From: an uncultured Collinsella sp.
GTDB lineage: Bacteria; Actinomycetota; Coriobacteriia; Coriobacteriales; Coriobacteriaceae
Direction: 5' to 3'
NCBI GenBank assembly: GCA_900542325.1
Contig: UQMY01000004.1
Coordinates: 22,147 to 86,146 of the forward strand
Length of the DNA stretch: 64,000 nucleotides
Position numbers and translations under genes: made by a program. Positions 51,633 through 59,236 of the stretch are shown in pieces (the stretch's first letter is position 1; each line of letters begins with the position of its first letter). The notes beneath the pieces are model-generated. The model ran no database searches. It was not told the DNA's origin and saw nothing but the letters and a program-made list of their open reading frames with translations.

Positions 51633-52289
51633 TTAGCCCTCCTTGCGGACTTTTTGCAGGTAGCGGTACACGCTGGGCTCCGAGATGCCCAGCGCGGTGG
51701 CGGCGCAGGCCACGGCGCCCTTGAGCATGAACACCCCGTTGCCGTTGAGGTGGCGAATGGCGTCCACGCGGTCGCTCTGACCAAGCGACGCTACATCCAG
51801 CCCGCGCGCGCTCAGCAACTCGGCAATGCTGCGGTCGATGAGCTCCTGGGTGGACTCCGAAAGGCTTTCGACCTCGATAGGGGCGGGCTCCGTGCGCGTC
51901 GGCGCTGCGTCGAAGTACGCCATGAGCTGCTGCGCCATGGCGTTGATGGAGCGTACGGTCGAGAGGTCGGTGTTGACGCAGAGCATACCGACGATCTCGT
52001 CATTTTCGCGGATAAAGAACGTCGCGGACTCCAACGTCTTGCCACCGGCACCGCGCCCCTCGTAGCCCGTAATAAACGGCAGGTCGCGATACTTGGGGTC
52101 GTGCATGATCTTGAGCGCCAGATCGGTGGCGGGACCGCCGACCTTGCGGCCGCTCACGATGCCGTTGCGAATATCGACGATGGCGTGGTCGGGATCCGAG
52201 AAATCGTGCAGGACGATCTCGCTGTTCTTACCGAGTATCTGCTCCAGGAAATCGACCATCGGCAAAAAGCGACGTACGGTCTCGTTCAC
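51633..52289 (-). CDS. YheO/DauR-like transcriptional regulator (PAS_6 + HTH_22)
   Basis: 218 aa from GTG 52289; AAGGAG lies six bases upstream, whereas the TTG at 52295 touches it directly. The N-terminal PAS-like domain shows LGKNSEIVLHDFSDPDHAIVDIRNG. The C-terminal HTH is GAVACAATALGISEPSVYRYLQKVRK. Family member DauR controls D-arginine metabolism. Here it diverges from the purine permease, so it may control the purine/selenium cluster; this is inference. Confidence 0.85.
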   Translation of the reverse strand: MNETVRRFLPMVDFLEQILGKNSEIVLHDFSDPDHAIVDIRNGIVSGRKVGGPATDLALKIMHDPKYRDLPFITGYEGRGAGGKTLESATFFIRENDEIVGMLCVNTDLSTVRSINAMAQQLMAYFDAAPTRTEPAPIEVESLSESTQELIDRSIAELLSARGLDVASLGQSDRVDAIRHLNGNGVFMLKGAVACAATALGISEPSVYRYLQKVRKEG

Positions 52290-52524
52290 GGGCAACTCCT
52301 TTGGGTGAAATCGGAAGGTTCATAACAATTTTTTCTCATGGTAACACGCTACTCTTCATCTCGTATATCCGCAGGTACATTGCGTAATACAGACGAACGG
52401 TAGGAATTTGGCGGTAAACGGTTGACCAAAAGAAAAGTTAGATGTTATTTTGACCAGACACTTTCCTGACCTGCGGAAATGCATTATCTCAGCTGAAGAA
52501 TAGTCTGATAACAAAAAATTATTA

Positions 52525-52553
52525 TTGAGAATGAGAATCATCTTTAATACGAT
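52525..52553 (+). promoter_or_regulatory. Permease promoter with a Fur-like box in the spacer
   Basis: TTGAGA (52525-52530), 17 bp, TACGAT (52548-52553). The spacer region holds GAGAATGAGAATCATC (52527-52542), close to the repeated GATAAT units of Fur/Mur boxes. The position between -35 and -10 is where a metal-dependent repressor would act. The wider 52290-52639 gap also contains two TTGACC boxes (52422 and 52449) but no gene. Confidence 0.5.
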
Positions 52554-52639
52554 ATGCAACGAAGGCACAACCTCAACCCCGCACTGCGTCACAATAGAGC
52601 GTTAGATGCGAAACAACTATTTCGAGGATTGGTGGTCAA

Positions 52640-54034
52640 ATGACCCAGGAGACGGTTACGAACGGCACTGAAGCCCTGTTCACTCGTGAAGGCATGCCTC
52701 CCGTTAAGGAAATGATCCCGTGTGCCCTTCAGCACGTACTGGCTTCGTTTGCCGGTATCATCACCCCGGCTGTCATCATGGCCGGCGTCTACGGCTTTAA
52801 TAGCCAGCAGAGCACCGACATCATTCAGGTTGCGCTCATTCTTTCGGCAATCGACACGGCCCTTCAGGCCTTCGCTCCCTTCCGCCGCATCGGCGGCGGC
52901 CTGCCCATCGTCATGGGCGTCTCGTTCGCGTTCCTGCCGGCCCTGCAGGCCATGGGTGCCTCGGGCTTTAGCTTTGGTGCGCTGCTGGGCGGCGAGATTG
53001 TCGGCGGTGCCGTCGCGGTCCTCTTTGGTCTGGCCTACAGCAAGATTAAGTGGCTGTTCCCGCCCGTCGTGACCGGTACGGTCATCTTCTCCATCGGCGT
53101 TTCGCTGTATCCCACGGCCGTCAAGTATATGGCCGGCGGTATGGGTACGCCGCTGTGGGGCACCCCGCAGGCCTGGTGCGTCGCTCTTATCACCTTCGCC
53201 GTGGTCTTTGCGCTCGCCAACTTTGGCAAGGGCACGCTCAAGCTGGGATCCGTGTTCTTTGGCATGATCGTTGGCATGATCGTCTCCATCCCCTTTGGCA
53301 TGATCGACTTCTCAAGCGTCGCCACCGCTCAGGTCTTCGCCCTTCCCAAGCTCATGCCCTATGCGCTCGAGTTTGATCCCGAGGTCTGCATTACCCTCGC
53401 CGTCGTGTTCCCCATGGTTGCCATCCAGGTTATCGGCGACGTCTCCGCCGCCTGCCTGGGCTCCATCGACCGTATGCCCACCGAGCGCGAGCTCTCCGGC
53501 GCTATCGTGTCCCAGGGCCTCACCTCTATGGTCGGCGGCCTGCTGGGCGGTCTTCCCACCAGCGCCCTTGGCCAGAACGTGGGCATCATCTGCTCCAACA
53601 AGGTCGTCAACAAGTGGGTCTTTGTGATCATCGCGGCCGTCTTTGCCATCGCCGGTCTGTTCCCGCAGCTCTCTGCCGTCCTTTCCGCTATCCCGCAGCC
53701 CGTCATCGGCGGCGCGACCGTCGGCGTCTTTGGCACCATTACCATGAACGGCGTGCGCATGTTCACCCGCGAGGGCCTCACGCAGCGCACTACCACCATC
53801 GTCGGTACCTCCGTCGTCTTTGGCCTGGGTATCTGGATGGCCAGCGGTTGCCTTGCCGGCGAGGGTATGCCCGCCTGGGTGTCCACCGTCATCGGCTCCA
53901 ATGCCGTGACCCCCACCGCCATCATGGCCATTGTCCTTAACCTTATCCTTCCGCAGACGCCGGTCGTGGCTCAGCACATCGATGCCGCCAAGGACGCTGC
54001 CGTGGATCTGGTCTTGCCCGAGAGTAAGAAGTAA
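52640..54034 (+). CDS. NCS2-family purine (xanthine/uracil) permease
   Basis: 464 aa, about 12-14 hydrophobic segments. CALQHVLASFAGIITPAVIMAG and GGLPIVMGVSFAFLPALQAMG are family sequences; the QHVLA motif (TM1) is seen. GGLLGGLPTSALGQNVGIICSNKV corresponds to the conserved substrate-region helix. It lies ahead of genes for SsnA, YgfK and an XdhD-type hydroxylase, which points to xanthine, urate or a related purine as substrate. Confidence 0.9.
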   Translation: MTQETVTNGTEALFTREGMPPVKEMIPCALQHVLASFAGIITPAVIMAGVYGFNSQQSTDIIQVALILSAIDTALQAFAPFRRIGGGLPIVMGVSFAFLPALQAMGASGFSFGALLGGEIVGGAVAVLFGLAYSKIKWLFPPVVTGTVIFSIGVSLYPTAVKYMAGGMGTPLWGTPQAWCVALITFAVVFALANFGKGTLKLGSVFFGMIVGMIVSIPFGMIDFSSVATAQVFALPKLMPYALEFDPEVCITLAVVFPMVAIQVIGDVSAACLGSIDRMPTERELSGAIVSQGLTSMVGGLLGGLPTSALGQNVGIICSNKVVNKWVFVIIAAVFAIAGLFPQLSAVLSAIPQPVIGGATVGVFGTITMNGVRMFTREGLTQRTTTIVGTSVVFGLGIWMASGCLAGEGMPAWVSTVIGSNAVTPTAIMAIVLNLILPQTPVVAQHIDAAKDAAVDLVLPESKK

Positions 54035-54050
54035 CCAATTCGGTGCTATT

Positions 54051-54082
54051 CGTCGGCGGACGCATCGCCCCGTCCGCCGACG
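54051..54082 (+). terminator. Strong hairpin after the permease
   Basis: CGTCGGCGGACG and CGTCCGCCGACG make a perfect 12-bp stem with loop CATCGCCC. No T-tract follows, so it may limit rather than end transcription into ssnA. Confidence 0.5.
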
Positions 54083-54229
54083 TCATGCGGCGCCAAGCCG
54101 CACTTCAAAGGGTTTGTCCCTTTGGTGAAGCGTTGACGGGAGAGGGCCCGTTTCCGGTGTAGGCCGGCGCTTCGCACTCCGCCATGTCAGAGGTGTCAAA
54201 CCCCGCCTCTGATGTTGAAGGGAGCATCC

Positions 54230-55585
54230 ATGCTTCTGGTCGCTAACGGTTCCGTCTTTACCCGCAACGCGCAGGCCCCGTTCATTCCCAACGGTGCGGT
54301 CGCCATTGACGGAGATACGATCGTCGAAGTGGGCCCCGAGTGCGAGCTCAAGGCCAAGTACCCGGATGCCGAGTACGTCGACGCCCAGGGTAACCTCATC
54401 ATGCCCGGACTCATCAACTGCCACACCCACATCTACTCGGGTCTGGCTCGCGGCCTTGCCATTAAGGGCTGCAACCCCACCAACTTCCTGGAGAATCTTG
54501 AGCAGCAGTGGTGAAAGATCGACGACAACCTAACGCTCGACGGCACCAAGGCCAGCGCCTATGCCACGATTCTGGACTCCATCCGCGATGGCGTCACCAC
54601 GATCTTCGATCACCACGCGAGCTTCTGCGAGATTCCGGGCAGCCTCTTTGCCATTAAGGATGCCGCGCAGGAGCTGGGCATGCGTTCGTGCCTGTGCTAC
54701 GAGGTCTCCGACCGCCGCGGTCAGGAAAAATGCGACCAGGCCATTGCCGAGAACGCCGAGTTTGCCCAGTGGGCCGCCAAGGAGCGTCGCGATAACGACA
54801 ACCACATGATCGCCGCCATGTTTGGCGGTCACGCCACCTTTACGCTGTCGGACGAGACCATGGATAAGATGGCCGAGGCCAACAACGGCCTGACCGGCTT
54901 CCACATCCATGTGTGCGAGGGCATGAACGACGTGTGGGACTCCCGCCTCAACCGCGGTGGCATCAGCCCCGTCGAGCGCCTGCTGCAGCACAACCTGCTG
55001 GGTCCCGACACCATGCTCGGCCACTGCATCCACGTGACGCCCGCCGAGATGGATATCGTCAAGGAGTCCGGCACCTGGCTGGTCAACAACCCCGAATCCA
55101 ATATGGGCAACGCCGTGGGCTGCGCTCCCGTGCTCGAGTTCTTCCGCCGCGGCATCCCCGTGTGCATGGGCACCGACGCCTACACCCACGATATGCTCGA
55201 GAGCCTCAAGGTCTTCCTGATCATTCAGCGCCACAACGCCGCCATGCCCAACGTGGGCTGGTGCGAGGCCATGACCATGCTGTTCGAGAACAACGCCAAG
55301 ATGGCGAGCAAGTACTTCGATCGCAAGCTCGGCGTGCTCGAGGCCGGCGCTGCCGCCGACGTCATCGTCATGGACTACAAGCCCTTTACGCCGCTGAGCG
55401 AGGAGAATATCGACGGCCACATGCTCTTTGGCATGATGGGCAAAAACTGCCGCACTACCATCATCAACGGCCGCGTCCTGTACAAGGATCGCGAGTTCGT
55501 TGGCATTGATGAGGACAAGATCAACGCGTGGACCATGGCCGAGTCCAAGAAGCTCTGGAGCACGCTCAACGATCGCACCTACTAA
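54230..55585 (+). pseudogene. ssnA: SsnA-type aminohydrolase with an in-frame TGA at codon 95
   Basis: From ATG 54230 (GAAGGGA upstream) the frame encodes 451 residues if the TGA at 54512-54514 is read through. The N-terminal part carries the metal-site HTHIYSGLARG. After the TGA the same frame continues KIDDNLTLDGTKASAYATIL, then DHHASF and GTDAYTHDM, with no other disruption. SsnA homologues have two Trp residues here (WWK or WWR); this sequence has Trp-TGA-Lys, so one G-to-A change would explain it. TIGR-type annotation links SsnA to selenium-dependent molybdenum hydroxylases. It may be a recent nonsense mutation, a sequencing error, or recoding as Trp or selenocysteine; no clear SECIS hairpin is seen just after the TGA. 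Confidence 0.8.
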
Positions 55586-55600
55586 TTACAAGTAGATTCG

Positions 55601-55634
55601 CGCGCGTCGGATGTTTCGCCGCATCCGACGCGCG
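55601..55634 (+). terminator. Hairpin between ssnA and ygfK
   Basis: CGCGCGTCGGATG and GCATCCGACGCGCG form a 13-bp stem with a TTTCGCC-type loop. There is no T-tract. It could be an RNA-stability element within the operon. Confidence 0.45.
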
Positions 55635-55733
55635 TATAGGCGACCTCCGCGGGGTCGCCGGCGCTGTGCTAGCGCTACACCGTATTTGCGCCCGCCGCGC
55701 GGTCTCGCCGGGCGTTACAGAGAGGAGCTCACT

Positions 55734-58733
55734 ATGAGCGACATCATGAGGCCGATCCCGTTTTCGCAGCTGATGAACTGGATCATCGAGGAGCACAAGA
55801 CCCAGGACGCCATCTTTGGCGTGCGCAAGATGGTCACGACCAACCAGGAGGGTGCGCTTCCCATTTTTGACGAGCGCATCGAGACTCCGTTTGGCCCGGC
55901 CGCCGGTCCCAATACGCAGCTTGCCCAGAACATCGTGGCATCCTATGTGGCTGGTTCCCGCTTCTTTGAGCTCAAGACCGTCCAGGTTATGGACGGCGAG
56001 GAGCTCTCCAAGTGCGTCAACAAGCCCTGCATCGTGGCGCAGGACGAGTGCTACAACTGCGAGTGGTCGACCGAGCTCGAGGTTCCGCAGGCCTTTGCCG
56101 AGTACGTGAAGGCATGGTTTGCCTGCCACCTGATTGCCCGCGAATACGGCCTGGGCAGCCCGGACGGCTTTGTCTTCAACATGTCGGTGGGCTATGACCT
56201 CGAGGGCATCAAGAGCCCCAAGGTCGACGCCTACATCGAGGGCATGAAGGACGCCAGCGGCTCCGAGGTTTGGGACGAGTGCCGCACGTGGGCGCTCGCT
56301 AACCTGGACAAGTTTGAGCATGTCGACGCTGCGTTTGTCGAGTCCATCCCGGCGCGCGTCTCCAACTCCATCACCGAGTCTACCCTGCACGGCTGCCCGC
56401 CGGCGGAGATCGAGCGCATCGCGACCTATCTGATCACCGAGAAGGGCCTCAATACCTACATCAAGTGCAACCCCACGCTGCTGGGCTATGAGTTTGCCCG
56501 TCAGCGCCTCAACGAGCTGGGCTTTGACTACATCGTCTTCGATGACACGCACTTCCGCGAGGATCTGCAGTGGGCCGATGCCGTGCCCATGTTCGAGCGC
56601 CTGATTGCCCTGTGCGCCGAGCGCGGCCTGGAGTTTGGCGTCAAGCTGACCAACACGTTCCCCGTCGACGTGACGAGGAACGAGCTGCCCTCCACCGAGA
56701 TGTACATGTCGGGCCGTTCGCTGTTCTCGCTGACCATCGAGGCCGCCCGTCGCATTACCGAGCAGTTCGATGGCAAGCTGCGCATCAGCTACTCCGGCGG
56801 TGCCACGGTCTACAACATCCGCGCCCTGTACGATGCCGGCATTTGGCCCGTTACCCTGGCGACCGACGTGCTCAAGCCCGGTGGCTACGAGCGCTTTAGC
56901 CAGATGGCCGGCGAGTTTACCGACCTGGATGGCAAGCCGTTCGCGGGCGTCTCTCTCGAGGCCGTGACCGCGATCCAGACCGACTCGCTCACCAACCCGC
57001 TCTATAAGAAGCCGCTGCGCCCGCTGCCCGACCGCAAGGTCGCCGGCAAGAGCCCGCTTTCCGACTGCTTTACCACGCCGTGCCGCACGAGCTGTCCCAT
57101 CCAGCAGGATATTCCTGCCTACCTGGCGGCTGTTGACGAGGGCCGCTACGAGGACGCACTCAACATCATCATCGAACGCAACGCCCTGCCGTTCATTACC
57201 GGCACCATCTGCCCGCATCCCTGCGGCCGTGCCTGCGAGCGTGCATTTTACGAGCCCGAGGGCGCCCAGATTCGCGCCAGCAAGCTCAAGGCCGCCCGCG
57301 AGGCCATGACCGCCGTGCTGCCCAAGCTGCGCGCCCAGGCCATCGCCAACGACGATGAGCGCAACGTTGCCGTTATCGGCGGCGGCCCGGCCGGCCTGGC
57401 GACGGCGTTCTTCCTGACGCGTGCCGGCGTGCCCGTCACCATCTTTGAGGCCCGCGATTCGCTCGGCGGCGTGGTCCGTCACGTGATCCCCGAGTTCCGC
57501 ATCTCGAGCGACGATATCTCCCACGATGCCGAGCTCTGCCTGGCCTTTGGCGCCAAGGTGCAGCTCAACGCCCGCGTGGAGTCCATTGACGAGCTCAAGG
57601 CCCAGGGCTTTACCGACGTGGTCGTGGCCACCGGTGCCTGGATGCCCGGTTCCGCTGGTTTGGGCGAGGGTGCCGAGCTCGACGTGTTGGAGTTCCTCGA
57701 GGCCGCCAAGAAGGGCGAGAAGCTCGAGCTGGGCGAGGACGTCGTGGTCATCGGCGCCGGCAACACCGCCATGGACGCGGCCCGCGTGGCCAAGCGCCTT
57801 GCTGGCGTGAAGAACGTGCGCCTGGTGTATCGCCGCACCAAGAAGCAGATGCCCGCCGACGAGGAAGAGCTCGATCTTGCTCTTGCCGACGGCGTTGAGT
57901 TCTGCGAGCTGCTGGCGCCCAAGGCGCTCAACGGCGCCGTGCTGACCTGCGACGTCATGGAACTTGGCGAGCCGGATGCAAGCGGCCGTCGCAGCCCCGT
58001 CGCCACGGGCGAGACCGTCGAGCTTTCCGCCACCACGGTGATCTGCGCCGTGGGCGAGGGCATCGATGCCAGCCTGTACGACGCCGCGGGCGTCGAGCAC
58101 GACCGTCGCGGCCGCCTTGCCGCCACCTCCACCGGCGTCGAGGGCGTCTGGGCTGCCGGTGACTGCCGCCGCGGTCCCGCTACCGTGGTCGAGGCTATCG
58201 CCGACGCCGCCGAGGTCGCCCGTGCCATTGCCGGCGTGGACTTTAACAAGTACGCCGACTGCAACGAGCAGGCCGGCCGCGAGGACACCTGCTACGAGCG
58301 CAAGGGATCGCTGTGCCGCGACAAGCGCAACTGCACCAAGACCCGCTGCCTGGGCTGCGGCTCGGTGTGCGAGGTCTGCTGCGATGTGTGCCCCAACCGC
58401 GCCAACGTGGCAATTAAGGTGCCGGGCCTGGCCAAGCATCAGGTCGTCCACATCGACGGCATGTGCAACGAGTGCGGCAACTGCGCCGTGTTCTGCCCCT
58501 ACCAGGAGGGTCGTCCCTACAAGGACAAGCTCACCCTGTTCTGGAGCGATCAGGACATGGAGAACTCCGAGAACGAGGGCTTCCTGGCCGTGGACGAGGA
58601 CCACTTTAAGGTCCGCGTCGCCGGCACGGTCCGCACCGTCTCGGTCGATGCCGTCAACACCGGTCTGCCCGAGGCCGTCCGCCTGACCATCAAGGCCGTG
58701 CGCGACAGCTATCCGTATCTCCTTAAGAAATAG
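55734..58733 (+). CDS. ygfK: YgfK-type oxidoreductase subunit of the selenium-molybdenum hydroxylase cluster
   Basis: 999 aa from ATG 55734 with GAGAGGAGC upstream. The first 400 residues resemble a dihydropyrimidine/dihydroorotate-dehydrogenase-like barrel. The middle resembles the glutamate synthase small subunit: Cys-rich CRTSCPIQQDIPAYL, the FAD motif VAVIGGGPAGLATAFFL, and the NAD(P) motif VVVIGAGNTAMDAARVA. The C terminus has iron-sulfur motifs (CLGCGSVCEVCCDVCP and CNECGNCAVFCP). It probably passes electrons between NAD(P)H and the XdhD-type enzyme encoded downstream, replacing the usual FAD subunit. The putative selenate reductase label used for this family is historical. Confidence 0.92.
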   Translation: MSDIMRPIPFSQLMNWIIEEHKTQDAIFGVRKMVTTNQEGALPIFDERIETPFGPAAGPNTQLAQNIVASYVAGSRFFELKTVQVMDGEELSKCVNKPCIVAQDECYNCEWSTELEVPQAFAEYVKAWFACHLIAREYGLGSPDGFVFNMSVGYDLEGIKSPKVDAYIEGMKDASGSEVWDECRTWALANLDKFEHVDAAFVESIPARVSNSITESTLHGCPPAEIERIATYLITEKGLNTYIKCNPTLLGYEFARQRLNELGFDYIVFDDTHFREDLQWADAVPMFERLIALCAERGLEFGVKLTNTFPVDVTRNELPSTEMYMSGRSLFSLTIEAARRITEQFDGKLRISYSGGATVYNIRALYDAGIWPVTLATDVLKPGGYERFSQMAGEFTDLDGKPFAGVSLEAVTAIQTDSLTNPLYKKPLRPLPDRKVAGKSPLSDCFTTPCRTSCPIQQDIPAYLAAVDEGRYEDALNIIIERNALPFITGTICPHPCGRACERAFYEPEGAQIRASKLKAAREAMTAVLPKLRAQAIANDDERNVAVIGGGPAGLATAFFLTRAGVPVTIFEARDSLGGVVRHVIPEFRISSDDISHDAELCLAFGAKVQLNARVESIDELKAQGFTDVVVATGAWMPGSAGLGEGAELDVLEFLEAAKKGEKLELGEDVVVIGAGNTAMDAARVAKRLAGVKNVRLVYRRTKKQMPADEEELDLALADGVEFCELLAPKALNGAVLTCDVMELGEPDASGRRSPVATGETVELSATTVICAVGEGIDASLYDAAGVEHDRRGRLAATSTGVEGVWAAGDCRRGPATVVEAIADAAEVARAIAGVDFNKYADCNEQAGREDTCYERKGSLCRDKRNCTKTRCLGCGSVCEVCCDVCPNRANVAIKVPGLAKHQVVHIDGMCNECGNCAVFCPYQEGRPYKDKLTLFWSDQDMENSENEGFLAVDEDHFKVRVAGTVRTVSVDAVNTGLPEAVRLTIKAVRDSYPYLLKK

Positions 58734-58744
58734 GCGAGTCTCTT

Positions 58745-59224
58745 ATGGCCAAATCCATTCAACATAACGTGGCCTACGTTGCCTGCGGAAGCGGTTGCGC
58801 CTCCGCAGGCGGCGACGCCCGCTGCAGCGAAGGCTGCATTGGCTGTGGCGCCTGTGTCACGGCCTGTCCCCACGGCGCCATTGCACTGATTGATGGCATC
58901 GCCCGCGTGGACCGCTCCAAGTGCACGGGCTGTGGCCTGTGCGGCATGGCGTGCCCGCAGCGCGTGATTGCCTTTGTTCCCGGCTACCAGAACATCCTGG
59001 TGCGCTGCAACAACACCGATAAGGGCGCCATCGCCCGCAAGATTTGCGACACGAGCTGCATCGGTTGCGGCATGTGCGCCAAAAAGTGCCCTGCCGGCGC
59101 TATCCGCATCGAGGACAACTGTGCCCACATCGACGGTGCGGACTGCCTGTCGTGCGGCATGTGCGCCGTCGTTTGCCCGCATGGCGCCATCCACGACCGC
59201 ACCGGCATCGCCGCCGGCGTGTAG
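58745..59224 (+). CDS. Polyferredoxin with four [4Fe-4S] motifs
   Basis: 159 aa. Four CxxCxxCxxxCP motifs are visible: CIGCGACVTACP, CTGCGLCGMACP, CIGCGMCAKKCP and CLSCGMCAVVCP. The spacing resembles the ferredoxin part of RnfB. It starts 11 bp after ygfK and ends 12 bp before the hydroxylase gene, so it should wire the two proteins electronically. An extra Cys pair precedes the first motif (CGSGCASAGGDARCSEG). Confidence 0.9.
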   Translation: MAKSIQHNVAYVACGSGCASAGGDARCSEGCIGCGACVTACPHGAIALIDGIARVDRSKCTGCGLCGMACPQRVIAFVPGYQNILVRCNNTDKGAIARKICDTSCIGCGMCAKKCPAGAIRIEDNCAHIDGADCLSCGMCAVVCPHGAIHDRTGIAAGV

Positions 59225-59236
59225 AAGGGAATCACC

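Noticed and set aside
54515..54555. SECIS-like hairpin after the ssnA TGA
   Set aside because: No complementary arms of useful length were found by eye in the 40 nt after the TGA, so selenocysteine insertion is not supported by sequence alone.
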